Source: Rhodococcus xishaensis
GTDB taxonomy: Bacteria; Actinomycetota; Actinomycetes; Mycobacteriales; Mycobacteriaceae
Reading direction: 5' to 3'
Assembly (NCBI RefSeq): GCF_004011825.1
Contig: NZ_RKLO01000001.1
Location: forward strand, 457,575-521,574
Length of the DNA stretch: 64,000 nt
In this document: piece by piece, positions 1 through 14,660 of the stretch
How the letters are laid out: every line of letters begins with the position of its first letter
How positions within the stretch are numbered: position 1 is the first letter of the stretch
Made by a program: the position numbers and the translations under genes
The notes under the pieces: generated by a model
Databases searched by the model: none
What the model saw: the letters and a program-made list of their open reading frames with translations, nothing else
What the model was told of the DNA's origin: nothing

Positions 1-3000
1 GAACTGCGCCGACAGCTCAAGCCCCTCGGCAGACAGGCCGAGGTCGCACGCCGGGCCCAGACCGTGCAGGCCGACCTGCGCGATGCCCGGCTGCGACTGG
101 CCGCCGACGACCTTGTGACCCGTCGGGCCGAACTCGAGAATCAGACGCACGACGAGAAGCTCACCCGCCAGCAGCAGGAGGCGGTCCAGACCGCCCTCGA
201 CGCCGCGACCGCCGAACTCGGCGGGCACGAGCAGGCCTTGACTCGGCTCGCCCCCCAGGCCGAGGCGGCGAGCCAGACGTGGTTTCAGCTGTCGGCACTC
301 GCCGAACGGGTGAGCGCGACCATCCGCATCGCCCAGGAACGTGCGCGGCACCTCGAGACCGAGCCGGAGACCGGACGTGGGCAGGACCCGGACGAGATGG
401 AGGCCCGGGCCGAGCGGATCGCGCAGGAGGAAGCTGAGCTGGTCGCGGCCGTCGAACTGGCCCGCGCGACGCTCGAGGCTGCCCGCGAGCAGCTCGCCGA
501 CCGGGAGGAGGCCGCCGCCGAGGCCGAGCGTGCGCACCTGGCGGCGGTGCGCGCCGTCGCGGACCGGCGGGAAGGACTGGCCCGCCTCGCCGGACAGATC
601 GACACCTTGCAGACCCGCGCCGAGTCCGTGGACGCCGAGGTCGCTCGCCTCGACGTCGCGATCGAGGAGGCCCGGCAGCGTGGCGACGCGGCGCAGGCGG
701 AGTTCGAGGCCGTCGAGGCCACGGTCGACGATCTCGACGCGGGCGAGGTCGGGCTCGACGGGCAGCACGAACGAGCCGTTGCCGCACTGAGTCTCGTCAC
801 GGCGCGGGTCGAGGAACTGCAGTCCGCCGAGCGTGAGGCCGGCCAGCAGGTCGCATCACTGAAGGCCCGCATCGACGCGCTGTCGATCGGGCTCGAACGC
901 CGGGACGGCGGGGCCTGGCTGCTCGAACATCACGGCGGTCGTGGCCTCGCCGGGCCGGTAGCCGAACTGCTGCGTGTCCAACCCGGTTTCGAAGCGGCGG
1001 TCTCGGCCGTGCTGGGGCCGGCCGCCGACGCGATCGCCGCCGAGTCCGCTACGGCAGCCACGGCGGCTGTCCAGGCACTCAAGGATGCCGACGAGGGACG
1101 GGCCTCGATCCTGTTCGGGATCGAAAAGTCCACCCCGGCAACGCGGTCGGACCTTCCGAGTGGGGCCCGGTGGCTCGTCGACTTCGTCGACTGCCCCGAC
1201 GGCGTGCGCGGCGGGACGGTCGCACTTCTGGACGGGGTCGCGGTGGTCGACTCGCTTGCCGACGGCCTCACACTGGTCCGACAGGTGCCCTCGGTTCGTG
1301 CCGTGACGCGAGACGGCGACCTCATCGGACCTGGTTGGATCGTCGGTGGATCCGACCGCCAGCCGAGCACGCTCGAGGTGCAGGCCGCGATCGACACGTC
1401 CGTAACGGGGCTCGAGGCAGCAGAACGCCATGCGGAGGAGCTATCGGCGGCCCTTGCCGGGGCACTCGCCGAGCAGAAAGACCGCGCGGAGGTGGCCGAG
1501 CAGACCCTCGCCGCCCTCCACGAATCCGACGCGAACATGTCCGCGGTCTACGAGCAACTGGGCCGATTGGGTCACGTGGTGCGCGCCGCACGGGACGAAT
1601 CCGAGCGTCTCCTTACACAGCGCACGGAGGCCGAGACCGGACGGGCGGAGAATCTCGCGTCGCTCGCGGAGCTCGAGGAGCGGCTGCGTCTGGCGGAGCA
1701 CGAACAGTCCGGCGCCGACCTGACGGATTCAGTCGGCGGGGACGGTACCGACACCGAGCGTGAGCTCGCATCGGCGGCTCTCGCAGAGGTGCGGGCCGTC
1801 GAGGTCGAGGCCCGGCTCGCGGTGCGGACGGCGGAAGAGCGTGCCGAATCAGTTCGTGGAAAGGCTGATTCACTGCGGAGAGCGGCGCAGGCCGAACGAG
1901 AGGCGCGTGCGCGGGCGGAGCGGGCCCTGCGGGCCCGTCAGGCTGCCGCGGCCGTCGCTGCAGCGGTCGCCGAGGCCGGTGCGCGGGTAGCGGCGCGGCT
2001 CGAGGGTGTGGTCGCGGCGGCCGTGGCGCATCGCGACGAGCTGACCCAGCTGCGTTCGGCGCACGCCGAGCAGGCCGAGGCCCTCAAGGAGCACGTCCGC
2101 GAGCTCACTGCCCAGATGTCGGCGCTCACCGACGCGGTCCACCGCGACGAGGTGGCACGTGCCCAGGCCGCGCTGCGAATCGAACAGCTCGAGGAGATGA
2201 TCCTCGACCAGTTCGCGATGGCGCCCGACGATCTGATCGCCGAGTACGGCCCCGACGTGCCGCTGCCGCCGTCCGAGCTGGAGATTGCCGAGTACGAGCA
2301 GGCACGAGACCGTGGTGAACAGGTGGTGGCCCCGGCTCCGCAGCCGTACGACCGAGCAACGCAGGAGCGGCGGGCCAAGCGAGCCGAGAAGGACCTAGCG
2401 ACACTCGGCAAGGTCAACCCGCTCGCGCTGGAGGAATTCGCCGCGCTCGAGGAGCGCTACAACTTCCTCTCCACTCAACTCGAGGACGTCAAGAACGCCC
2501 GCCAAGACCTGCTCGGCGTGGTGGCCGACGTCGACGCGCGGATCCTGCAGCTGTTCAGCGAGGCCTACGCCGACGTCGAGCGCGAGTTCGTCGAGGTGTT
2601 CGCGACGCTGTTCCCCGGCGGTGAGGGTCGGCTCGTCCTCACGGACCCGTCAGACATGCTCATCACCGGCATCGACGTCGAGGCTCGGCCGCCCGGCAAG
2701 AAGGTCAAGCGCCTGTCGCTGCTCTCCGGTGGCGAGAAGTCGCTTACCGCGGTTGCGATGCTGGTGGCGATCTTCCGGGCCCGGCCGTCGCCGTTCTACG
2801 TCATGGACGAGGTCGAGGCCGCACTCGACGACACCAACCTGCGGCGGCTGATCGGTCTGTTCGAGCAGCTGCGGGAAAAGTCGCAGCTGATCGTGATCAC
2901 GCACCAGAAGCCGACGATGGAGGTCGCCGACGCGCTGTACGGCGTCAGTATGCGGGGCGACGGCATCACCACCGTCATCTCGCAACGTCTGCGCGGTCAG

Positions 3001-3021
3001 GACCTGACAGTGTCGGGCTGA
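1..3021 (+). CDS. smc: Chromosome segregation protein SMC, 5'-truncated by the window
   Basis: The frame is open from base 1, so the N-terminal ATPase half (Walker A) and start codon lie upstream; 1006 residues are present against about 1200 for actinobacterial SMC. Most of it is charged, Ala/Glu/Arg-rich coiled coil, interrupted at about codons 314-450 by a globular hinge ([12 protein letters not shown] onward). The C-terminal head has the ABC signature [13 protein letters not shown] and the Walker B stretch [16 protein letters not shown] dimers with ScpA/ScpB condense and segregate the chromosome in the cytoplasm. ftsY follows after 31 nt, the order known from mycobacteria. Identity is clear from the head and hinge; only the N-terminus is unseen. 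Confidence 0.97.
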   Translation, partial: ELRRQLKPLGRQAEVARRAQTVQADLRDARLRLAADDLVTRRAELENQTHDEKLTRQQQEAVQTALDAATAELGGHEQALTRLAPQAEAASQTWFQLSALAERVSATIRIAQERARHLETEPETGRGQDPDEMEARAERIAQEEAELVAAVELARATLEAAREQLADREEAAAEAERAHLAAVRAVADRREGLARLAGQIDTLQTRAESVDAEVARLDVAIEEARQRGDAAQAEFEAVEATVDDLDAGEVGLDGQHERAVAALSLVTARVEELQSAEREAGQQVASLKARIDALSIGLERRDGGAWLLEHHGGRGLAGPVAELLRVQPGFEAAVSAVLGPAADAIAAESATAATAAVQALKDADEGRASILFGIEKSTPATRSDLPSGARWLVDFVDCPDGVRGGTVALLDGVAVVDSLADGLTLVRQVPSVRAVTRDGDLIGPGWIVGGSDRQPSTLEVQAAIDTSVTGLEAAERHAEELSAALAGALAEQKDRAEVAEQTLAALHESDANMSAVYEQLGRLGHVVRAARDESERLLTQRTEAETGRAENLASLAELEERLRLAEHEQSGADLTDSVGGDGTDTERELASAALAEVRAVEVEARLAVRTAEERAESVRGKADSLRRAAQAEREARARAERALRARQAAAAVAAAVAEAGARVAARLEGVVAAAVAHRDELTQLRSAHAEQAEALKEHVRELTAQMSALTDAVHRDEVARAQAALRIEQLEEMILDQFAMAPDDLIAEYGPDVPLPPSELEIAEYEQARDRGEQVVAPAPQPYDRATQERRAKRAEKDLATLGKVNPLALEEFAALEERYNFLSTQLEDVKNARQDLLGVVADVDARILQLFSEAYADVEREFVEVFATLFPGGEGRLVLTDPSDMLITGIDVEARPPGKKVKRLSLLSGGEKSLTAVAMLVAIFRARPSPFYVMDEVEAALDDTNLRRLIGLFEQLREKSQLIVITHQKPTMEVADALYGVSMRGDGITTVISQRLRGQDLTVSG

Positions 3022-3052
3022 CCGAGGTCCCGCAGCCTGACAGGATGTTGGG

Positions 3053-4480
3053 GTGAGTACCGGAGCCTGGATAGCAATCGCGGCCGTGCTGGCCGTCCTC
3101 GTCGTTGCGCTCGTCGTCGGCTTTACGTTGGCGCGACGCCGACGGATCAGCCTCGCCGCTCCTGAGAAGCCCGAGCTGACCGAGCCCAAGGACCAATCGG
3201 GCGGTTATCAAGCAGGTGGAGGATTCAACTTCAGCCGGGGACCGTCGGCCACCGCGCCGCCGGTTCCGCCGACCGCGCCTACTGCTGAGCCCCCTACCGC
3301 GGAGCCGGAGCCGATTGCGCCCCCCGCGCCCGAGCCGGGGCCGGTTGCACCGCCCGCGCGTGAAGTGAAGCCGACCGCGCCCCCGGAGCCGGTCGTCGAG
3401 CCGAAGCCTGCTGCAGAACCTGAGCCAGTCGCGGAGCCCGAGGCGCCCGCGGCTCCCGAGCCGGTCGTCGAGCCTGAGCCAGTTGTAGAGGCCGCGCCTG
3501 TCGTCGCGCCCGAGGCCGCCGCTCCCGCGGAACCGGAGGCGCCCGCGATCGAGGAGATTGCGCCAACCGCCGGCCGCCTCGACCGGCTGCGCGGCCGCCT
3601 GTCTCGCTCGCAGAACGCGGTCGGCAAGAGCCTGCTCGGTCTGCTCGGCGGCGGCGACCTCGACGAGGACTCGTGGGAGGAGGTCGAGGACACGCTGCTG
3701 ATCGCAGACATCGGCGCCGCTACCACGACCAAGATCGTCGAGCGCCTGCGCGAGGAGATGGCCGCACGCGGCGTGCGCACCGAGGCCGAGGCGCGTGCCC
3801 TGCTGCGTGAGGTCCTGATCGACGAGCTGCGTCCGGACCTGGATCGCTCGATCCACGCGCTGCCGCACCCCGATCACCCCGCCGTGCTGCTGATCGTCGG
3901 CGTCAACGGCACCGGCAAGACCACCACCACCGGCAAGCTCGCCCGCGTCCTCGTCGCCGACGGGCGCCGTGTCCTGCTCGGCGCGGCCGACACGTTCCGT
4001 GCCGCCGCGGCCGACCAACTACAGACGTGGGCCGAACGCGTCGGTGCCGAAGTGGTGCGCGGCAAGGAAGGCGGCGACCCTGCCGCAATCGCGTTCGACT
4101 CCGTCTCCAAGGGCATCGAGGACGGCATCGACGCGGTGGTCATCGACACCGCTGGCCGTTTGCACACAAAGACCGGCCTGATGGACGAACTCGGCAAGGT
4201 CAAGCGTGTGGTCGAGAAGAAGGCCGGCGTCGACGACGTGCTGCTGGTGCTCGACGCCACCGTCGGGCAGAACGGTCTCATGCAGGCCCGTGTGTTCGCG
4301 GAGGTCGTCGACATCACCGGTGTGGTGCTCACCAAGCTCGACGGCACCGCCAAGGGCGGCATCGTCTTCCAGGTTCAGCACGAACTCGGCGTGCCGGTCA
4401 AGCTCGTCGGCCTCGGTGAGGGCGCCGACGATCTCGCCCCCTTCGAGCCGGAGGCGTTCGTAGACGCGTTGCTCGGCTGA
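3053..4480 (+). CDS. ftsY: Signal recognition particle receptor FtsY
   Basis: SRP-receptor GTPase that docks Ffh-ribosome complexes at the membrane translocon. The 475-residue product starts at a GTG and opens with a hydrophobic helix (about residues 5-24). A long Pro/Ala/Glu-rich linker to about residue 170 follows, then the NG domain. GTPase motifs are visible: GVNGTGKTTTTGK (from residue 283), DTFRAAAADQL, DTAGRLHTK and TKLDGTAKGG. The N-terminal membrane helix plus acidic linker is typical of actinobacterial FtsY. It sits directly downstream of smc, and a strong hairpin just after the stop separates it from the nitrogen operon. Confidence 0.97.
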   Translation: MSTGAWIAIAAVLAVLVVALVVGFTLARRRRISLAAPEKPELTEPKDQSGGYQAGGGFNFSRGPSATAPPVPPTAPTAEPPTAEPEPIAPPAPEPGPVAPPAREVKPTAPPEPVVEPKPAAEPEPVAEPEAPAAPEPVVEPEPVVEAAPVVAPEAAAPAEPEAPAIEEIAPTAGRLDRLRGRLSRSQNAVGKSLLGLLGGGDLDEDSWEEVEDTLLIADIGAATTTKIVERLREEMAARGVRTEAEARALLREVLIDELRPDLDRSIHALPHPDHPAVLLIVGVNGTGKTTTTGKLARVLVADGRRVLLGAADTFRAAAADQLQTWAERVGAEVVRGKEGGDPAAIAFDSVSKGIEDGIDAVVIDTAGRLHTKTGLMDELGKVKRVVEKKAGVDDVLLVLDATVGQNGLMQARVFAEVVDITGVVLTKLDGTAKGGIVFQVQHELGVPVKLVGLGEGADDLAPFEPEAFVDALLG

Positions 4481-4494
4481 GAGTCCTTCACACG

Positions 4495-4532
4495 CTGCTG
4501 CCCGGTTCCGGCTCTGTGGGGCCGGGCAGCGG
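4495..4532 (+). terminator. Hairpin terminator after ftsY
   Basis: The 9-bp perfect stem GCTGCCCGG/CCGGGCAGC (4497-4505 with 4522-4530), extended by two further base pairs, encloses a 16-nt loop. It begins 17 nt after the ftsY stop. A T-rich but not pure tail (ttgtgtg) follows, so termination may be only partly efficient. Confidence 0.7.
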
Positions 4533-4659
4533 TTGTGTGCGGGCAGGGTGAGGCACTACTCCGTCGGGCGTCACGTCTGCGTGCGAGCGTGCCAGGAATC
4601 GCCGTTTGACGCCGTGTGGGAAACCACGAAACCTGCGCGCAACACGATCGGCCAATCCG

Positions 4660-4697
4660 TTCACCTATCCGAAACTCGGCGAAACCACGGATGAAAC
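4660..4697 (+). promoter_or_regulatory. Candidate GlnR box upstream of amtB
   Basis: TTCAC-n6-GAAAC-n6-AAACC-n6-GAAAC is spaced exactly like the GlnR consensus gTnAC-n6-GaAAC-n6-GTnAC-n6-GAAAC. Elements 1, 2 and 4 match well; element 3 (AAACC) does not. It ends 55 nt before the amtB start, a sensible place for nitrogen-starvation activation of amtB-glnK-glnD. GlnR control of these genes is known in mycobacteria and Streptomyces; the site here is inferred by eye. Confidence 0.45.
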
Positions 4698-4752
4698 ACC
4701 ACCTGAGCACTCTTTGTCCCCAGACATTCAAACTCTGATGAGGAGGCTCACC

Positions 4753-9014
<4,262 letters not shown>

Positions 9015-9127
9015 ACAGTAGAGCTCGCCCGGCTGGCCCGGGTTGCCGCGCGGCGGCGCCGAATCGAACGGTTACCCTGGTCGAAGAAATATCCACGGCC
9101 TTCGCATAGAGCTCAGGAGCGCATTCG

Positions 9128-10702
9128 GTGTTCGAATCCCTTTCCGACCGGTTGACCGGAGCCCTCAAGGATCTGCGTGGCAAGGGTCGACTCTCCGGAG
9201 CCGACATCGACGCCACCTGCCGCGAGATCCGTCTTGCGCTCCTCGAGGCCGACGTCGCGCTTCCCGTCGTTCGCACGTTCATCGCGAAGATCAAGGAACG
9301 CGCGAAGGGCGCCGAGGTCTCGGCGGCGCTCAACCCCGCGCAGCAGGTCGTCAAGATCGTCAACGAGGAGCTCATCGGCATCCTCGGTGGTGAGACGCGG
9401 CGCGTGCAGTTCGCGAAGACCCCGCCGACGGTGATCATGCTGGCCGGTCTGCAGGGTTCCGGTAAGACCACACTCGCCGGCAAGCTCGCCAAGTGGCTGA
9501 AGGACCAGGGGCACACCCCGCTGCTGGTGGCGTGTGACCTCCAGCGTCCCGGCGCCGTCAGCCAGCTGCAGATCGTCGGTGAGCGAGCGGGTGCGGCCGT
9601 GTTCGCGCCCCACCCCGGCACCTCCGTGGGCGGCGGCGAGAACCCCCTGGGCATCTCGGCCGCCGACCCCATCGAGGTGGCGCGCGCCGGCGTCGAGGAG
9701 GCGCGCGCCAAGCAGTACGACGTCGTGGTCGTGGACACCGCCGGCCGTCTCGGCATCGACGCCGACCTGATGGCCCAGGCTGCGGGCATCCGGGACGCCG
9801 TCCAGCCCGACGAGACGCTCTTCGTGCTCGACGCGATGATCGGTCAGGACGCCGTCAGCACCGCGGAGGCGTTCCGTGCAGGCGTCGGATTCACCGGTGT
9901 CGTGCTCACCAAGTTGGACGGCGACGCCCGCGGTGGCGCCGCGCTCAGCGTCCGCGAGGTCACCGGTGAGCCGATCCTGTTCGCGTCGACCGGTGAGAAG
10001 CTCGAGGACTTCGACGTCTTCCACCCGGACCGCATGTCCAGCCGCATCCTCGGGATGGGCGACGTGCTCACGCTCATCGAGCAGGCCGAGCAGGTGTTCG
10101 ACGCCAAGCAGGCGGAGGCCACTGCGACGAAGATCGGTTCGGGGGAGTTGACCCTCGAGGACTTCCTCGAGCAGATGATGGCGGTGCGCCGCATGGGCCC
10201 GATCGGCAACCTGCTCGGGATGCTCCCGGGTGCCGGTCAGATGAAGGACGCGCTCACGAACGTCGACGAGAAGCATCTCGACCGCATCCAGGCGATCATC
10301 CGCGGTATGACCCCGGAGGAGCGTGCGAACCCGAAGATCATCAACGGCTCGCGCCGTCTGCGCATCGCGAACGGTTCGGGCGTCAAGGTATCGGACGTCA
10401 ATCAGCTCGTCGACCGTTTCTTCGAGGCCCGCAAGATGATGGCCGCGATGGCTGGGCGTATGGGGATGCCAGGCGCCCGCAAGCAGATGCGCGGGAAGAA
10501 GGGCAAGAAAGGCAAGAAGGGCGGCAAGGGCCCGACCCCACCGAAGGTCAAGGGCGGATTCCCAGGCGGTCTGCCTGCAGGGATGCCCGGCGGGATGCCG
10601 ACCGGATTCCCGGACCTGTCGAAGATGCCGAAGGGTCTCGACCAGCTGCCCCCGGGGCTCGAGGACATCGACCTGTCGCAGCTGAAGCTCCCCAAGAAGT
10701 AG
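9128..10702 (+). CDS. ffh: Signal recognition particle protein Ffh
   Basis: SRP54 GTPase that binds 4.5S RNA and signal peptides and pairs with FtsY; 524 residues from a GTG. The N domain is followed by the G domain, with GLQGSGKTT (from residue 107), DLQRPGAVSQL, DTAGRLGID and TKLDGDARGG. The methionine-rich M domain follows from about residue 330. The C-terminus is extended by a Lys/Gly run (GKKGKKGKKGGKG) and Gly/Pro/Met-rich sequence, as usual in actinobacteria. It lies 113 nt after glnD; an amidohydrolase gene starts 7 nt after its stop. Confidence 0.97.
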   Translation: MFESLSDRLTGALKDLRGKGRLSGADIDATCREIRLALLEADVALPVVRTFIAKIKERAKGAEVSAALNPAQQVVKIVNEELIGILGGETRRVQFAKTPPTVIMLAGLQGSGKTTLAGKLAKWLKDQGHTPLLVACDLQRPGAVSQLQIVGERAGAAVFAPHPGTSVGGGENPLGISAADPIEVARAGVEEARAKQYDVVVVDTAGRLGIDADLMAQAAGIRDAVQPDETLFVLDAMIGQDAVSTAEAFRAGVGFTGVVLTKLDGDARGGAALSVREVTGEPILFASTGEKLEDFDVFHPDRMSSRILGMGDVLTLIEQAEQVFDAKQAEATATKIGSGELTLEDFLEQMMAVRRMGPIGNLLGMLPGAGQMKDALTNVDEKHLDRIQAIIRGMTPEERANPKIINGSRRLRIANGSGVKVSDVNQLVDRFFEARKMMAAMAGRMGMPGARKQMRGKKGKKGKKGGKGPTPPKVKGGFPGGLPAGMPGGMPTGFPDLSKMPKGLDQLPPGLEDIDLSQLKLPKK

Positions 10703-10709
10703 CCCACGC

Positions 10710-11804
10710 GTGGGCTCGTTTCACGTGCGGGGCATTGGCCTGCCCGGCGAGCAGCCGGTCGAGCTGTGGATCCGGAACGGGGAGTTTTCCGATGAGCCGG
10801 TGCCCGGGGCGCAGACGCTGTGCACCGAGGGCTGGGTCCTGCCCGGCCTCGTCGACGCCCACTGCCACATCGGTATCCGGTACGGCGGTGGCGCCGAGGA
10901 CCTTGGCGGCGCGCTCGCGCAGGCCCGCATCGAGCGGGACCGGGGTGTGCTCCTGGTGCGCGACGCCGGATCGCCCGTCGACACCCGTTCACTCGACGAC
11001 GTCGCAGGCCTACCCCGGATCATCCGGGCCGGACGGCACATTGCCAGGCCCAAGCGGTACGCGCGGGAACTGCCGGTGGACCTCGAGGACGAGTCGCAGT
11101 TGCCAGACGAGGTGGTGCGTCAGGCACGCGCCGGCGACGGCTGGGTGAAGTTGGTGGGGGACTGGATCGACCGCGAGGTCGGCGACCTCGCGCCGTTGTG
11201 GAGTGACGAGATCCTCGCCGACGCGGTCGAGGCCGCGCACCGCGAGGGTGCTCGGGTCACAGCGCATGTGTTCGGCGAGGATGCGCTGCCGGGCCTGATC
11301 AACGCCGGAATCGACTGCATCGAGCATGGCACCGGCCTGACCGACACCACGATCGCCATGATGGCCGAACGCGGCACGGCGCTGGTGCCGACACTGATCA
11401 ACATCGACAACTTCCCCGAGATCGCGGACGGCGCTACACGATTCCCGGTCTACGCCGCGCACATGCGGGACCTGTACGAGCGGGTGAACGACACTATCGG
11501 GGCTGCCCACGACGCGGGAATCCCGATCTACGCGGGCACCGACGCGGGTGGGCACGTGCGCCATGGCCGGATCGCCGACGAGGTCGAGGCACTCGGCAAG
11601 GTGGGCATGGCACCCACGGAGGCGCTCGGTGCGGCGTGCTGGAACGCGCAGGATTGGCTCGGCGGCGGTGGATTCGAAGCAGGTTCGCCAGCGGATCTGA
11701 TTGTCTACGAACAAGATCCGAGGACGGGTCCGAGAGTGCTCGAGGAGCCATCGCTCGTGATGGTCGGCGGCGAGGTCGTGACGACGCGAGGATCGTTCGC
11801 CTGA
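10710..11804 (+). CDS. Amidohydrolase-family metal-dependent hydrolase
   Basis: 364-residue member of the amidohydrolase/imidazolonepropionase-like superfamily; substrate unknown. Metal-ligand motifs are visible: DAHCHIG (His51, His53), VTAHVFGE, CIEHGTGL and AGTDAGGHVRHG near the C-terminus, all expected for a TIM-barrel hydrolase. The GTG start 7 nt after ffh suggests translational coupling with it. The same arrangement occurs in M. tuberculosis (Rv2915c beside ffh), so the pairing is old, but no functional link to SRP is known. No signal peptide, so probably cytoplasmic. Confidence 0.85.
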   Translation: MGSFHVRGIGLPGEQPVELWIRNGEFSDEPVPGAQTLCTEGWVLPGLVDAHCHIGIRYGGGAEDLGGALAQARIERDRGVLLVRDAGSPVDTRSLDDVAGLPRIIRAGRHIARPKRYARELPVDLEDESQLPDEVVRQARAGDGWVKLVGDWIDREVGDLAPLWSDEILADAVEAAHREGARVTAHVFGEDALPGLINAGIDCIEHGTGLTDTTIAMMAERGTALVPTLINIDNFPEIADGATRFPVYAAHMRDLYERVNDTIGAAHDAGIPIYAGTDAGGHVRHGRIADEVEALGKVGMAPTEALGAACWNAQDWLGGGGFEAGSPADLIVYEQDPRTGPRVLEEPSLVMVGGEVVTTRGSFA

Positions 11805-11983
11805 CATTGAGCCCCCGGCTTCGGCGGCACACACCTTCTGTCGTGTTCACACACCGATTCCGCACGCAGCACGTGGGCGATTTCGGCCGAAGCGGTGTGC
11901 TGTGAGTCGAGGTGTCGGAGCGGTGAACTTTCGCGTCCCGGTCACGGCCTCGATCCTGGTGCAATGGGTCCGACGGATCGTGA

Positions 11984-12068
<85 letters not shown>

Positions 12069-12436
12069 GAGCGCTCAACAGCCTACGCCACTGTAGGCCG
12101 GGGTGGATCGTCGGGACCGTCCGAGCGGGCGGCTCCACGAAGGGGGCGAGGCAGTCGGGGTCTGCGGGCCGGAACGGTCCCACGGGCTCGGACAACTACA
12201 TGGACTTGCGTGTGCCCCTGTAGGGAGGAACTCCGGCGAAAAACGTTTGTGTTCAACGGGGTCCGTGCCGATGACGCCATGCTCTCGGCGGCAGCCGTCG
12301 GCGGTGCAGGGAGCACCTCGAGGAAGTACCTCTTGCGCCCGCCTGGAAGTGGGTTCACAGTGGCGTACGACCGGACGCGTCCTCGACAAACAGTGGCGCG
12401 GCGGCCGCCTGCCACATTTGGTCCGAGGAGGTCCAT
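12069..12436. other. Intergenic region upstream of phnA
   Basis: 368 nt with no credible gene. Open frames here and across the neighbouring tRNA are spurious. It holds the promoter side of phnA, but I see no clear -35/-10 pair or repeat. The 179 nt between the amidohydrolase gene and tRNA-Leu (11805-11983) is likewise empty of recognisable signals. Confidence 0.5.
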
Positions 12437-13786
12437 ATGTCCAGATCGTTCAGTGTCAACGGCCGCGAGTACGAGGTGCCCGACCTGCCAGTGGTCGTGA
12501 TATGCATCGATGGCAGTGAACCGGAGTACCACCAAGAGGCCATCGAGGCGGGGCGGATGCCGTGGCTGGAGGCGACGCTGGCGGGCGGCGGCACTTACAT
12601 TCCTGCCCACTGTGCGATGCCCGCCCTTACCAATCCCAACAACGTCTCCATCGCTACCGGGCGGCCGCCCAAATACCACGGCATCAGCGGCAACTACATC
12701 TTCGACACCGCGACCGGCGAGGAGGTGTTGATGAATGACAAGAAGTTCCTGCGAATTCCGAGCATATTTGCGGCTGCCAACGAGTCGGGTCTCGACGTCG
12801 CCGTCGTCACCGCCAAGGACAAACTTCGTCGCCTGCTGGGTGCCGGGCTCGTCGAAGAGGGGCCGAACCTCGACGGAACTCCCGGGATGACGGCTCCGTC
12901 TCGGCAGGGCATCTGCTTCTCTGCCGAGAAGGCCGACGAGGCAACGATCGAGTCGAATGGCGTCGGCGACGTCCTGAGCTTCGTGAATAGGCCGCTACCC
13001 GCGGTGTACTCGGCCGACCTGAGCGAATTCGCGCTCGCCGCCGGCGTCAAGATCCTCCAGACCCGTAGGCCGGACCTGATGTACTTGACCCTGACCGACT
13101 TCATCCAGCACAAGCACGCGCCCGGCACCGAGGTCGCGAACGCCTTCTACGAGATGATCGACCGGTACGCGAGCGAACTCGATGCGCTCGGAGCCATCGT
13201 CGCGGTCACGGCAGACCACGGCATGAGCGCGAAGTCGTTGACGGACGGCACCCCGAGGGTCATCTTCGTCGAGGACGAGGTCAAGCGCATTCTTGCCGGG
13301 CTCGACGCGCCAACCGACGGCGTCCGGGTCATCCTGCCGATCACCGACCCGTACACCGTCCATCACGGCGCGCTCGGCTCGTTCGCGAGTGTGTACCTGC
13401 CTTCGGGCGCCGACGTCGACGCCGTCTCCCGAGCACTGGCCGGCATCGACGGCATCGAGGCCGTGCACGAGCGACAGGAGGCGGCCGACCGCTATGAACT
13501 TCCCGCCGATCGTATCGGCGACCTCGTCGTCTTGGCCGAGAAGAACACCGCCGTCGGAAGGTTCGCAGAGTGGCACGATCTGACGCAGCTCGACGCGCCG
13601 CTGCGCTCACACGGGGCACTCGGCGAACTGCAGATCCCGTTCGTGATCAACCGGAAGCTGGAGCAGCCAGAGCCAGTCGACACCCACCTAGGCGACGGCT
13701 CGGCTCGCGTGCACAACTACGACGCATTCTGGGTCGCGACGACCGCGCTCAGCCGTAGACAGCGCACCCGGCCCACCCCTGTGTGA
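12437..13786 (+). CDS. phnA: Phosphonoacetate hydrolase
   Basis: Zinc-dependent alkaline-phosphatase-superfamily hydrolase that cleaves the C-P bond of phosphonoacetate to acetate and phosphate; 449 residues. Features: metal Asp25 in VICIDGSEP, candidate nucleophile Thr65 in PALTNPNNVSIATG, LTDFIQHKHAPGT, TADHGMSAK, and a late HHGALGSF histidine pair. The ATG start has GAGGAGG at 12425-12431. No phosphonate transporter, LysR regulator or upstream aminotransferase/dehydrogenase lies nearby, so this is an orphan copy. A related phosphodiesterase specificity cannot be excluded, but the overall pattern fits PhnA well. Confidence 0.85.
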   Translation: MSRSFSVNGREYEVPDLPVVVICIDGSEPEYHQEAIEAGRMPWLEATLAGGGTYIPAHCAMPALTNPNNVSIATGRPPKYHGISGNYIFDTATGEEVLMNDKKFLRIPSIFAAANESGLDVAVVTAKDKLRRLLGAGLVEEGPNLDGTPGMTAPSRQGICFSAEKADEATIESNGVGDVLSFVNRPLPAVYSADLSEFALAAGVKILQTRRPDLMYLTLTDFIQHKHAPGTEVANAFYEMIDRYASELDALGAIVAVTADHGMSAKSLTDGTPRVIFVEDEVKRILAGLDAPTDGVRVILPITDPYTVHHGALGSFASVYLPSGADVDAVSRALAGIDGIEAVHERQEAADRYELPADRIGDLVVLAEKNTAVGRFAEWHDLTQLDAPLRSHGALGELQIPFVINRKLEQPEPVDTHLGDGSARVHNYDAFWVATTALSRRQRTRPTPV

Positions 13787-14036
13787 ATTCCCGCTCGTGA
13801 CAAAAGATGCCGCCCGAATAGCCGGCGACGGCCCGAGACCGCACGGATGCCCGTCGACGATTCCGGCATCGCGCGTCCGGTAACCGACACCGACCTCCGT
13901 GGCTTGCAGCGGCGCATGTTGCTTGTGCCGATCGAACCGGCGTCATCGTTGGAGACGCTGACGAGACGTCGGCGGTGCCGCCAGTGTGAAGTGTGGGATG
14001 CTGGACGAGAGACCAAGACCACAGGGGGAATCAGTG

Positions 14037-14660
14037 ATGGGGTTCTACGACGATCGGATCGTTCCACGGCTGGTGAACATTGCGTGCGGGATGTCCCTGA
14101 CCGAACCGTTCCGCAAACGAGTGTGCGCCGACCTGCGCGGCCGAGTTGTCGAAATCGGCTTCGGATCGGGTCTCAACGTCCCGTTCTACCCATCCACCAT
14201 CGAATCGATCAGCGCCGTCGAGCCTGCCGACCTCGGCTGGAAACTGGCGGCCAAACGGCTAGCAACCTCCACGGTTCCCGTCGAACGATCCGGACTCGAC
14301 GGGGAATCACTTCCCTTCGACGACAACACCTTCGACTCCGCGCTGTCGACCTGGACGATGTGCACCATCCCCGACGTAGACGCCGCGCTGCGCGAAGTGC
14401 GGCGCGTCCTCAAGCCCGGTGGCACCCTGCACTTCGTAGAGCACGGGCTCGCTCCACACGAGAAGGTCCGGCGCTGGCAGTACCGGCTCGAACCGATCCA
14501 GAAGGCCGTAGCCGGCGGCTGCCACCTGACCCGCGAGATCCCCGCCATCGTGCGGGCCGCTGGCTTCGAGATCCAGGACCTCGACACCTTCTACGAGGAG
14601 GGCACCCCGAAGTTCCTGGGCGCCCTATCCCTCGGGGTCACTGCACCGGTCGAGAAGTGA
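14037..14660 (+). CDS. Class I SAM-dependent methyltransferase
   Basis: 207-residue methyltransferase of the Methyltransf_11 type. The SAM-binding motif I is EIGFGSGLN (residues 39-47); a later LKPGGTLHFVEHG matches motif III and its following strand. The substrate is unknown; resemblance is to small lipid/quinone-type methyltransferases. The ATG at 14037 follows AGGGGGAA (14022-14029). Its last 23 nt overlap the end of the convergent arsC-like gene. Confidence 0.8.
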   Translation: MGFYDDRIVPRLVNIACGMSLTEPFRKRVCADLRGRVVEIGFGSGLNVPFYPSTIESISAVEPADLGWKLAAKRLATSTVPVERSGLDGESLPFDDNTFDSALSTWTMCTIPDVDAALREVRRVLKPGGTLHFVEHGLAPHEKVRRWQYRLEPIQKAVAGGCHLTREIPAIVRAAGFEIQDLDTFYEEGTPKFLGALSLGVTAPVEK

